This document shows, piece after piece, positions 1 to 8,731 of a stretch of DNA of 14,683 nucleotides. The stretch covers positions 1-14,683 of the forward strand of contig DAOTFU010000024.1 in NCBI GenBank assembly GCA_035446765.1, given 5' to 3'. The notes beneath the pieces are model-generated. The model was given only the letters and a program-made list of their open reading frames with translations. It did not search any database and was not told the DNA's origin. Source of the DNA: JALOAF01 sp035446765. Lineage in GTDB: Bacteria; Patescibacteriota; Gracilibacteria; Absconditabacterales; Absconditicoccaceae. Each line of letters opens with the position of its first letter. Within the stretch, counting starts at the first letter, position 1. A program made the translations under genes and the position numbers.

Positions 1-36
1 AATGTAGTAGAAAATGAGAATGTAGTAGAAAATGAG
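1..36 (+). repeat. 18-bp in-frame tandem repeat, two exact copies
   Basis: The unit aatgtagtagaaaatgag occurs twice head to tail and encodes NVVENE twice. It touches the left edge, so more copies may lie outside. It sits in the acidic Asn/Glu-rich linker before the L,D-transpeptidase-like domain and is the sort of in-frame repeat that can change copy number. Confidence 0.85.
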
Positions 37-981
37 AATAAATGAACTGATCTGTGAATTACTCCAGATATGTTTGAAAATGAAAATCTAGATATAGTAA
101 ATAATATGTCTTGGAACGATAGTATTTTATCACAAAAACTAAGCAAAGAAAAAATAAACTGAATATCTTATCAAGAAATAATAGATGTAGTAAATTGATT
201 TAAATCGCAAGAACTTCAAAAAGCAGTAATGTACTCACTTCTAGAAAACAACGTAATATGAGCTCAGAAAATTATGTGAATGGAAATAAATTGCCACAAC
301 AGATATAAAGACTACAAAGCTAGCACAGTATTGTGAAAAAACGAATTAGAAAAAATGAAGAAACTTGGAAAAACACGTCAATATATGGACTACAATGACA
401 TAATGATAAACAAGTCTATACCAAATGATGTAAAAAATGCTTATGAAAAATTTAAGAATGGTGAATTGAACAATAAATGAAGGCCTTATAGTATACTATC
501 AAAAACAGATTTCAAAGTTTATCTATTTTCCAACAATCATCGTCTACTTTCTAGACAAGAAGTGTTGATATGAAAAGATGTGGGAGATCAAAAAAGTGAT
601 CCAAATGAATGAATAAATACAACTCCTGGTGGTATGTATGAAATAGGTAGAAAATTTGCAGAAAATCAAGATAATTGACAAAATTTTTTCACCAAATATG
701 GAACGCACTATATTGTACTAATTCCACTTCAATGACAATATGTAATAACTGATGACTTCACTATGGGAATTCATGGTTTATATGAGAAAGAAGAAGCCCA
801 TAGATTAAAGAAAATAAAATCATGAAATGCAGCTGATCGTAGAGTAAGTAACGATTGTATAAATATAATTGATGAAGTATTTTGAGAAATGTCTAATCAT
901 TTGGAATTTGGAGCAATATTGTATATAACATATGAACCATCACAACAAGAAATCAACGAATATTCAAATGCTAATAGATAA
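1..981 (+). CDS. L,D-transpeptidase-like (YkuD-type) protein, 5' truncated by window edge
   Basis: Frame 1 is open from the left edge to TAA at 979-981 when TGA is read as glycine, giving 326 residues with the true start outside the window. The last ~120 residues look like a YkuD catalytic domain: TTPGGMYEIG (207-216), THYIVLIPL, then MGIHGLY with His258-Gly259, then RRVSNDCINI with Cys286. In this family the His and Cys are catalytic, and the enzyme forms or edits 3-3 peptidoglycan crosslinks in the cell envelope. The usual S-x-G-C-[IV]-[RN] motif appears here as SNDCIN, with Asp replacing the Gly before Cys. The ~200 residues before the domain carry no motif I recognise. The first 12 residues are a perfect duplication of NVVENE. 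No signal peptide can be judged because the start is missing. Activity on murein is inferred from family membership only. Confidence 0.72.
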
Positions 982-990
982 TTCCAGACC

Positions 991-1018
991 TTGCTTTTTG
1001 TCATAAAATACATATAAT
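991..1018 (+). promoter_or_regulatory. Promoter of the ATPase-S1 gene
   Basis: TTGCTT (991-996) and TATAAT (1013-1018) are separated by 16 bp. Transcription would start near 1025, leaving a ~27-base AT-rich leader with no Shine-Dalgarno sequence before ATG 1052. The -10 is perfect and the -35 matches 3 of 6 bases. It lies 9 bases after the stop of the preceding gene, and I see no terminator hairpin between them. Confidence 0.55.
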
Positions 1019-1051
1019 AAATTTAATTAATTAAAATACAAAAATAAAATA

Positions 1052-3985
1052 ATGCTAAAATCTGCAGAAAAAATAGGAAACAAAATAATATGAAATAAAA
1101 ATTGATACGATAGTGGTGAATCTAAATATTTTTTTCTACAGATAAAACCTTTTAGAGACAATGAATTGTGAGTAAGTCACCGAGATACAGTACTTAGAAA
1201 CTGTGCAAGTCTTAAAAGGAAAAAAATTTCTTTTATAATATGTGGAAACAATACAAATATTAAATTTTTTGTAAAACTACCAAAAAAGTTTCAAACTTTT
1301 TTTAAAAATACATTTTATTCAAATTTTAGTACTTCAGATCTAGAAGAAACAGAAATTAATCCAGATCTAGATAAGAAAAAAAATCCTAAAAAAAAGAAAT
1401 ATATACATTTTGTATCAGACAAAGAATTGAATGACAATACATTTTTTACCAAAGATGGATCTTATATGGATCCTATGAGAGAGATATTGGCAATATTTGG
1501 AAATATAGCTACTACAGATAATTTATGTATAGAATTTAACTATACTTTTAAAGTCAGAAGAAATGTATGAGAATATATGATGCATTTATTAAAAATAGCT
1601 TGGGGATCGAAAAAAAGAAACGAAGAAGAAGAGGAAGAAAAAATAAACAAATCAAAAGAACTGATGCTATCAGTATCTTTTAGTATAAGTTCTAAAGATA
1701 AATTTATAAAAGAAAGTGTAGAGTGAAATCTAAAATCTGCAATGTTGCAATTTGGATCGAAACCAAAAATAAGAAATTATGCAAAATATCATCCAGTATA
1801 TTTTGGTCAGGCTATCAACTTTTTTCATATACCTACTAAAGCAAACTTTGTAAAATGATTGGAATATACAGTGTATAGGAAACTACCCTACCCGACCAAT
1901 ATACCAACAGAATGAAATACTCCTTGAAGTGAATTTACTGTATTGTGAAAGACACATTATAGATGAGAAGATTTACAATTTGGTATAAAGAGAGAGGATA
2001 AATTTAGACATTACTATATTGTGGGTAAAACTGGTACTTGAAAATCTACATTTATATCCAATATGGTAAAAAGTGATGTAGAAGCTGGTAATGGTCTTTG
2101 TCTTTTGGATCCTCATGGTGATCTAGTAGACACTGTATTAGAACATATACCGACCAGTAGAATCAATGACGTAATACTTTTTGATGTGTCAGATACAGAT
2201 TATCCAATAGGATTCAATCTACTTCAAGCAGATACTGAGGATGAAAAAAATAGAATAGCATCTGGTGTAGTAGCTACTTTCCACAAACTATTTGAACATA
2301 GTTGGGGACCAAGATTAGAATACATACTTAGAAATGTAGTGCTTTCTGTGATAAGCTACCCAAATGCTACATTGATGCATATTACTAGGATACTTGTAGA
2401 CAAAGATTTTAGAGAAGATGTATTAAATAACCTTGAAGATGCAGTATTAAAAAAATTTTGGGAAACAGAATTTAATAAACGAAGCGATAGACAAAGAGAC
2501 GAAGCTATTGCACCTATAGTAAATAAAATATGACAATTTTTGTCATCTAAGTTGGTAAGAAATATTTTTGGACAACCAAGAACAAGATTAAATATGAGGA
2601 AGGCTATGGATGAATGAAAAATAATATTAGTAAATTTGAGTAAATGAAAAATATGAGAAGACAACGCAACTATGATTTGATCTTTGTTGGTAACTAAGAT
2701 ACAGATAGATGCAATGTCTCGTGCAGATGTATCTAGAACAGAAAGAAAAGATTTTTATCTATACATAGATGAATTTCAAAACTTTGCTACAAAAGCTTTT
2801 GCTACAATTTTGTCAGAAGCTAGAAAATATAGATTATCGTTGATAGTGGCGAATCAGTTTACATCACAACTTCAAGAAGAAGTAAGAGATGCTATATTTG
2901 GTAATGTATGAACGATAATGGCATTTACCCTAGGTAAAGATGATGCTGAAATAATTAGTGGACAATTTAAAGAAGCAATTACTACAAATGATTTAATATC
3001 TCTACCAATGTTTACAGCATACTTAAAATTGATGGTAGATTGAGTATCTTGAGACCCATTTAGTATGAGAACAAATCCTCTCCCAACTCCTGAATGATCT
3101 CTAGAGTTAATAGATAAAATTAGAAAACAGTCTAGACAAAGATATGCTATGGAGAGAAAAGAATTAGAATGACTTATGGATGCTTGGAGTAAAAAAACAT
3201 TTTCAAAACAAGAAAAAATACAAGAAAAGGCAAAGTTGGAATGAATATGAGTAAGTGAAGATGAATACGAAAATTCTCAAGATATATTTGTACAAACAAA
3301 TATGAATCTATTTAAAGATTGTTCTATCGAAAACAAAGAGCCTGATGCAATAATATTTGATACAAAAAATAAAAGACATAAACTTTGTTGGTATAGAAAA
3401 CCTGCTAGTTTCAAAGATGATTTGGAAATAAAATTTAAAAAATGACAGGTTTTGCAAACTCCTACATGAGATCGTATGGAAATGTTTGTAGATATATACG
3501 ACAATAGCGATCATAAACAATATCAAGTCTGGATAGCAAAAAAAGAGGATATTTATAAACAATTGGAAATTGCTTACAAAAATAATCCAAATATGAAATT
3601 TGTACCAAATATACCAGAGCTAAGTAAAAACATACCAAAAGAAGAAAAAAATCCAGTAGAAAATATCGAAGAAAAAAAATGAGTAAGATGAGTATTCGGA
3701 AAGAAAAAAACACAGAATAGTATATCAAGTAATTGAAGCGGACAATTTAGTATAAAAGATATACGTTTGGGAGATTGGTATGAATGATACGTAAAACTAC
3801 AATATAACTATGGTATGTTTATTACTGTAAAGTGAGTAGAATGACTTTTGCATAAAAATTGGATAATTGCTCCTGATGGAGTAGAATGGAAAAAATACTA
3901 TAACATATGAGACAAAATAAAAGTAAAAGCAAAAGAATTCAAAATGATAAATGATGAAAAAAGAGTTGTCTGGAGTCAGAAATAA
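1052..3985 (+). CDS. VirD4/TraG-type conjugative coupling ATPase fused to a C-terminal S1 domain
   Basis: One 977-residue frame from ATG 1052 to TAA 3983-3985, with TGA as glycine throughout. Residues 1-310 form an N-terminal region without hydrophobic membrane segments. Walker A is IVGKTGTGKST (323-333, one Gly encoded by TGA). LLDPHGDL (D353) and a Walker B-like YLYIDEFQNFA (D573-E574) follow, then SEARKYRLSLIVANQFTSQL and the FGNVGT segment. This set is typical of VirD4/TraG-VirB4-like hexameric ATPases that pump DNA or protein. A charged linker of ~870-900 leads to an S1/OB-like domain (about 903-977) with GDWYEGYVK, YGMFITV, GVEGLLHKN, YYNIGDKIKVKAKEF and RVVWS, a fold that binds RNA or single-stranded DNA. 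The ATPase core is also found in the minus-strand paralogue at 6467-8719, which lacks the S1 part. No relaxase or pilus gene is nearby, so the substrate is unknown. Confidence 0.85.
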
Positions 3986-3998
3986 GATTTGAATTAAA

Positions 3999-4049
3999 AA
4001 TTCATAGTGCAGAATGTAGAGTTTTATTATTAACTCTGAATTATGAATT
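3999..4049. repeat. Imperfect inverted repeat downstream of the ATPase-S1 gene
   Basis: AATTCATA (3999-4006) pairs with TATGAATT (4042-4049), and inside it AGAGTT (4018-4023) pairs with AACTCT (4032-4037). The asymmetric internal loops are 11 and 4 bases. No T-run follows, so it is not a clear terminator. The segment actctgaa recurs at 4053-4062 as cactctgaac. It may be a mRNA 3' structure or a degenerate dispersed repeat. Confidence 0.4.
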
Positions 4050-4066
4050 GTACACTCTGAACTAAC

Positions 4067-4103
4067 AAAAACTGTCTGAAAATTTGACAGTTTTTATTTT
4101 TTG
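4067..4103 (+). terminator. Intrinsic terminator after the ATPase-S1 gene
   Basis: A perfect 10-bp stem, AAAAACTGTC (4067-4076) with GACAGTTTTT (4086-4095), has a 9-base loop and is followed by atttttt. It ends the transcript of the ATPase-S1 gene about 80 bases past its stop. Its 3' arm contains the TTGACA box of the next promoter, so the two signals share bases. Confidence 0.8.
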
Positions 4104-4111
4104 TTTATAAT
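4084..4111 (+). promoter_or_regulatory. Consensus promoter of the 63-residue gene
   Basis: TTGACA (4084-4089) and TATAAT (4106-4111) are both perfect and are 16 bp apart. The predicted start near 4118 gives a ~28-base leader before ATG 4146. The -35 box lies in the 3' arm of the upstream terminator stem. Confidence 0.75.
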
Positions 4112-4145
4112 ATAAATGTAATTAATTTATAGAAAAAATTAAAAA

Positions 4146-4337
4146 ATGCACCAAGAAATATTTGAAACTATATGATCTGAACAAATATGAGCAATGGAAG
4201 AATTGCAAGAAAAAGTAAACTCTAAATTGTCCAATCTATTTAGTTTCTACAATGAACAAGAATTTTTGGATGAGATACATGGTGTAGAAGAATCTGTAGA
4301 TACTGTGAATATATGAATAAATGATGAAGTGCTTTAA
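4146..4337 (+). CDS. Small acidic protein of unknown function (63 aa)
   Basis: ATG 4146 to TAA 4335-4337, with three in-frame TGA glycine codons. It has a perfect promoter before it and a terminator after it, so it is very likely expressed as its own unit. The product, starting MHQEIFETIG, is acidic (many Glu/Asp) and rich in Glu, Asn and Ile. Residues ~15-35 (AMEELQEKVNSKLSNLFSF) could form an amphipathic helix. There is no signal peptide, membrane segment, Cys or His cluster, or known motif. It sits between the ATPase-S1 gene and mnmA but is separated from both by its own signals, so context does not give its role. I do not recognise a family. It is too short to be seen under the standard code. 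Confidence 0.7.
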
Positions 4338-4339
4338 GA

Positions 4340-4367
4340 TTGAAAAAATATGCTAAAATAGTACAAT
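4340..4367 (+). promoter_or_regulatory. Promoter of mnmA
   Basis: TTGAAA (4340-4345) and TACAAT (4362-4367) are 16 bp apart, starting 3 bases after the stop of the 63-residue gene. The predicted start is near 4374, giving a ~22-base leader before ATG 4396. The -10 box abuts the terminator stem of the upstream gene, so that hairpin would mostly fall outside the mnmA transcript. Confidence 0.65.
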
Positions 4368-4395
4368 ATTGTCGTTTAAATGCGACAATTTTTTT
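4368..4395 (+). terminator. Intrinsic terminator of the 63-residue gene
   Basis: ATTGTCG (4368-4374) pairs with CGACAAT (4383-4389) over an 8-base loop, followed by six more T residues up to 4395. The T-run directly touches the mnmA start codon. A short hairpin so close to ATG could instead act on mnmA, but the predicted mnmA transcript starts inside it. Confidence 0.65.
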
Positions 4396-5454
4396 ATGAA
4401 AAAAATATTAGTATGACTAAGTGGCTGAGTAGATAGTGCAGTGGCTGCTTATTTACTGAAAGAACAATGATATGAGGTAGTTGCTGGATTTATGAAAAAT
4501 TATATAGATGAGGAAAATCCCAACTGCTCTACTTATCAAGATGCAAAAGAAGCTATCAAGGTAGCAGAATTTTTGTGATTGGAAATTATAAGTTTTGATC
4601 TAAGAAAAGAATATGAAGAAAAAATAATAAAATATATCTATGAATGATATGAAAAATGAATCACACCAAACCCTGATATATTGTGCAATAATTTGATAAA
4701 ATTTGATGTGTTTTTGGAAAAAGCTCTAGAGCTTTGATTTGACTGAATTGCTATGTGACATTATGCACGCATACGCGAGTGAAAAGTTAAAAGTTTAAAG
4801 TGAAAAGAATATAGATTATTACGTTGAATAGATTACAATAAGGATCAGAGTTATTTTTTGTCTGGGTTAAATCAATATCAACTTAGTAAAGCACTTTTCC
4901 CAATTGGATGAATGAAAAAAGATGAGGTAAGAGACTTGGCAAAAAAGATATGACTGCCAAATGCTGATCGCAAAGATAGCCAATGATTGTGTTTTATAGG
5001 TAAGGTACCAATGAAAGAATTTCTAAAAAAGAGGTTGCCAATAAAAAAATGAGACATATTACTAATAGATTGAACAAAAGTAGGAGAACATGAATGAGCA
5101 TATTTCTTTACCATATGACAAAGTAGGTGATTGGATATAAATAAAAAAGCTTATGTAGTAAATATAGATGTAAAAAAGAATCTGGTAATTGTAAGTTATG
5201 ATAAAAATGAAACAGAACTAAATACCAAGGAAATAAAAGTAAAAAATCGGCATTGGATATGAAAGGAATATAATCTACCGCTAGAATGCAAAAGTAAAAT
5301 AAGATACAGACAAGAACCGAATAAATGCAGAATTCAAAGTTCAGAGTTATGAATAAAATTTCTATATGAAAAAGAGCAGTGGTGAATTGCTCCTGGGCAA
5401 AGCTTAGTGGCTTATATATGAGATGAATGTATCTGAGGTGGAATAATTATTTAA
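4396..5454 (+). CDS. mnmA: tRNA-specific 2-thiouridylase MnmA
   Basis: 352 residues from ATG 4396 to TAA 5452-5454, a normal length for the family. MnmA uses ATP to adenylate, then thiolates, uridine 34 of tRNA-Lys, tRNA-Glu and tRNA-Gln in the cytoplasm, with sulfur delivered as a persulfide. All hallmarks are present: PP-loop SGGVDSAV (9-16), NPDILCN with catalytic Cys97, GHYAR (121-125), NKDQSYFLSGL, DSQGLCFIG with the second catalytic Cys199, FTIGQSRGL, and APGQSLVAYIGDECIGGG at the end. About two dozen glycines, including the PP-loop Gly11, Gly121 and Gly197, are encoded by TGA. This is the best proof of the genetic code here. Start choice is firm because residue 1 leads straight into the first beta strand (KKILVGLSGG). 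A short AAGTT-rich segment (residues ~130-138) lies after GHYAR, where the family varies in length. Confidence 0.97.
4783..4806 (+). repeat. AAAGTTAAAAGTTT-type repeat inside mnmA
   Basis: The stretch aaagttaaaagtttaaag closely resembles the one at 8732-8759 (aaagttaaaagttgaaag, then ttaaaag). Here it is in frame in mnmA (encoding KVKSLKGK) just after GHYARIREG, a loop whose length varies in the family. It could be a small dispersed repeat that was tolerated in a loop, or low-complexity AT-rich sequence. Confidence 0.4.
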
Positions 5455-5464
5455 TATAAATAAT

Positions 5465-5490
5465 AAAAAAGTCCCTAATAAGACTTTTTT
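5465..5490. terminator. Bidirectional terminator between mnmA and the lipoprotein gene
   Basis: AAAAAAGTC (5465-5473) pairs with GACTTTTTT (5482-5490) over an 8-base loop. The A/T-runs make it work on both strands. It lies between the mnmA stop (5454) and the stop of the convergent lipoprotein gene (5505), so it can end both transcripts. Confidence 0.82.
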
Positions 5491-5504
5491 ATATTATCAA
5501 AATT

Positions 5505-6326
5505 TTATATTGAGAATTCATATTCCATATCACATCCAAAATCACATTTAGTAGCCACTCATTCGTAATTAATCACTATACTAGATTGGTCTATTTCTAT
5601 CCAATCATCAGATGGGTTATAATAATCAACGTTGAAATAATTTTGATCTTGAGTGCTCACTTCTGGATAACAAGATCTAAAACAATTATAATCTGTAAAA
5701 TTTCGATCTTCATCTATATGACAATCACAATCATTGACTCATGCCCATTTAGAAACAAAAAGTTTACAGTTTAAATTTATGGATCAAGTAATTTCTTCTC
5801 ATTCTTGCATATTTGATGTATATATAAATCTTGGCGTTCGTCATTTACTATCTACTAAAATTTTAGCATTTTCTCATATTGTAGTATTTCCCCAATTTGT
5901 ATTTCACAAAATTTTTGGTGTATAAGTCCTTCAACTTCATGCTTCAATCAAGCCCGGAAATAATTGAAATATATTTTGACTGTAATTTAATTCACTAGAT
6001 TGGTCTATGCAAGATACTACAATAGAAGGTCAATATTGCATTTCTAATTCTCATTCCATTCTAGGTCTAACTCGAGTTAATTTTTGATTTAAATGATTTT
6101 GTATTTCTAAATGTAATGGTATAGTGTATGAAACTTGATTGTTTGCTAATATAGATCATGAAATTTTTTCATTTTCCCAAGCTTTTATGATTTCAAAAGA
6201 AAGTTCATGATTTTCAGCTAAAGTTGAAACATTATCTTCAGACACAATTTTACTTTCTAAAGAACAACCGGATATAAATATTAATCCAAAAATAATAAGC
6301 ATACAAAATATAGATTTTTTAAACAT
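5505..6326 (-). CDS. Cysteine-rich lipoprotein of unknown function
   Basis: 273 residues from ATG (6326-6324) to TAA (5507-5505), with 12 TGA glycine codons. The N-terminus is a classic lipoprotein signal: MFKKS, a hydrophobic core to residue 19, and lipobox ISGC with Cys21 as the lipidation site, so the product should be anchored to the outer face of the membrane. The mature part is mostly polar and beta-like with no family I recognise. Its second half carries a cysteine cluster, NDCDCHID (C200, C202), NCFRSC (C215, C219) and KCDFGCDMEY (C261, C265), plus C106 and C187. These would suit disulfide bonds or metal binding outside the cell. It has its own promoter and a short leader and is separated from the upstream ATPase by a terminator, so it is probably not co-regulated with it. 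Confidence 0.85.
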
Positions 6327-6364
6327 TATAAAAAAATAAAAGAATAAAAGAATAAGTAAAAAAA

Positions 6365-6392
6365 ATTATAAATATTTTTCTATCATAGTCAA
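6365..6392 (-). promoter_or_regulatory. Promoter of the lipoprotein gene
   Basis: On the minus strand TTGACT (6392-6387) and TATAAT (6370-6365) are 16 bp apart. The predicted start near 6358 gives a ~31-base leader made almost only of T and A, with no Shine-Dalgarno sequence before ATG 6326. Confidence 0.7.
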
Positions 6393-6395
6393 TAT

Positions 6396-6424
6396 TAAAA
6401 AATATAGATCATGAGATCTATATT
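6396..6424 (-). terminator. Intrinsic terminator of the second ATPase gene
   Basis: A perfect 10-bp stem, AATATAGATC (6401-6410) with GATCTATATT (6415-6424), has a 4-base loop. On the minus strand it is followed by a run of six T residues (6402-6397). It lies 43 bases past the stop of the minus-strand ATPase and 4 bases before the -35 of the lipoprotein promoter. Confidence 0.82.
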
Positions 6425-6466
6425 ATAGCGTAATAACTTTTTTATTTGATAACTTTAAAGCTTAAA

Positions 6467-8719
6467 CTAAATGATTGGTTCTGCGAACTCCTCTATTGTT
6501 TTTTGTACGTCTTTTGTCTCTTCTTGTACAACTTTTTTGGCTTCTTCCAAAGTTCTAGCATATTTTTTTCTAGATAATTGATACAATTCTTCTACATAGT
6601 CTTTGTGAACTTTGGCGTCTGGCATATATACACTTCTCACAGAGAAAGGGTCTTTTACTTCTCATTTTACCAAAAGTTTACAATAAAATTCTCTCATATT
6701 TAAGTTTGCTAAATCATATCATGTGAGAAATGGTGCATAATGATTTTTGATAACTTCTGCATCATCTGAAGACACTCTAAATGAAATCATTGTTCATACG
6801 TTTCCGAAAAGAGAATCCGATATATTGTTTGGGATTTGTTTTACAAATTGGTGTGCTACACACAAAGATAGACCATATTTTCTAGCCTCGGAAAGTATCT
6901 CATTGAATGTATCTGTAGCAAAATTTTGAAACTCATCTACATAAAGATAAAATGGAACCCTCTCAGATATCCCCAAATTTTGTCTTCACATAGATGTCTG
7001 AAATAATTTGGTAACAAACATTGCTCCCAAAAATCACATAATCTCTTCTTGAAGTTTTCATTTTGGTAATTTTACAAGAAGTATCTTTCTATTATCCATA
7101 ACTTTACGAAAATCTAATTTGTTTTCTGGTGAAGCAAATATATTTTTTAAAATTTCAATAGATAGTAATTGTCAGACCTTATTCAAGATAGGCATAATCG
7201 CTTCTGTATTAAATTGCTGCGACCAACCTGCAAATTCATTGGTCCAGAAGTTTCTTACCACATCATCTTCTACTTGATCTATCATATCATAACGGAAGTC
7301 TTTGTCTGTCAAAGCACGAATAATATCAAAAAGAGTTGAATCTTTTTTGTCTAAAAGTGCTAAAAATATCATCCTGAGTACATGCTCAAGTTTTGGATTC
7401 CAATTGGCTCAGAAAAACTTTTTGAATATGTCGATAAATCATTTTGCCAATATTTGTTTAGATTCGTTTTCTTGTATATCCAGAGGATTAAAACAAAAGG
7501 GGAACTTCTCGTCAGTTGGATCAAATATTACAACATCATCCTTACGAGATTCTGGTATGTGCATCATGATCTCTTCTATAGCATCTCAGTGGGGATCTAT
7601 TACTCAAATTCCTCTACCCTGCTTGATGTCGTTTACCATCAGATGCTGCATAAATTTGGATTTTCATGTACCAGTTTTTCAAACTATATACATATGCTTA
7701 AGTCTATCTTCATCATGCACTCAAACTGGGACCGTAATAGATCTATAATCAGAAACTCATACTATATTTACGTCTTGAGGAAATGACTTTGGCAATACTT
7801 CTCAATTTTCAGATCTAATATAATCAAAAGTTGGTATTCAAACTGGTAAGGGAAGCTTCTTTGATTTTACTGTAAGTAGAGATCATTCTTTTTGAGGATT
7901 TTGTGGAAAATGAAAAATAGAAGCCAATTCATGAGAATTGAATATCATTTTTTTAAATGGAGAGGCATGAAATTTTCTCACATTTGAGATGCTAATATGT
8001 TTGTGTGTTTTTAATTTAAATTGATTTAATGGATAGTTTTTAAATACACGAAAATTGTTGAAAAGAGATTTGATTTTTCACTCAGCCAACTGTTTATTGT
8101 TTGATTGTACAAGCATAAAAACTTTCACTTCAAATAGATCCTGCTTTGTCTTGGATTTAAAAAATTTGTCTCACTCTCATTTCCAATTTCATTTTGCTTT
8201 GTTGTTGAACATGTATTTGTAAAATTGGAACAATAATTTTTGTTTGAAAATCTTGTGTTGAATCCTAGATTTGATAGCAAAATATCATGTACCTTCTCAT
8301 ATTGGTTTAATCTGTACAAAAAGAGAGACTTTATCACTAATTACATCAAAATTTTCAAAAGTCCTAAATAGATTAAACATAAAATCACTATTGTCATCTT
8401 CTTCTGTCTTGAAGGGATAAAACCATGAATTTTCTAAATAAACTTCTCAAGCAATAGTCTTTTTTGTATCATATGATCGTGAAACATTTTTTTTGTCGGG
8501 TGTAATTTGAAAATCATTGAAATGTGTATAAAATTGAGATTCAAAAATAGGATAACCAACTCTACTAGCATCCAAAGAATAAAAAATCTCTCATTTCATA
8601 CGATGCAGTCAAAGTGTAATGATACGGTTGTCCATGGTCTTACCGATATCATCTGCAAAATCTCTAAAAGAGTTTTTTCAAAAGTTTGAACTATGATATA
8701 CTTTGATTAAGTGAGTCAC
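6467..8719 (-). CDS. VirD4/TraG-type conjugative coupling ATPase (second copy, no S1 domain)
   Basis: Open from GTG 8719-8717, directly after an in-frame TAG, to TAG 6469-6467: 750 residues with TGA as glycine. Motifs from the GTG: Walker A YIVGKTGTGKSK (344-355), VIDPHGDA (D375), Walker B-like YLYVDEFQNFA (D595-E596), SEARKYGLSLCVAHQFVKQI, and FGNVGT. The order and spacing match the plus-strand ATPase, and the tail KDPFSVRS aligns with its GDPFSMRT. After that it ends in a short charged helix-like stretch (EELYQLSRKKYARTLEEAKK) and has no S1 domain. No membrane segment is evident, unlike classical VirD4. The start is uncertain: GTG has no ribosome site, the next ATG is at 8635 (residue 29), and the plus-strand copy has ~30 more residues before the first shared segment, so the N-terminus may be shortened. 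Probable role: hexameric motor moving DNA or protein; partner unknown. Confidence 0.84.
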
Positions 8720-8731
8720 CTACGTAAGTAC

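Noticed and set aside
3277..3728. Minus-strand hydrophobic open frames (75-88 codons)
   Set aside because: They are reverse reading of Lys/Glu/Asn-rich coding sequence of the ATPase-S1 gene, which always gives Phe/Leu/Ile-rich nonsense.
1052..3985. Several separate short genes or a decayed pseudogene in place of one long ATPase
   Set aside because: All internal stops are TGA; TAA and TAG are absent over 977 codons, and the TGA sites include conserved glycines. It is one gene under table 25.
5586..5925. Two plus-strand open frames of ~60 codons
   Set aside because: They are antisense to the lipoprotein gene, whose signal peptide, lipobox, promoter and cysteine pattern support the minus strand.
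7302..7786. Plus-strand open frames of 134-148 codons
   Set aside because: They lie opposite the Walker A to tail region of the minus-strand ATPase, have no recognisable motif, and are mirror frames of a strongly conserved gene.
1052..8719. Integrative conjugative element
   Set aside because: Apart from two coupling-type ATPases there is no relaxase, integrase, VirB set, attachment repeats or tRNA junction in the window.
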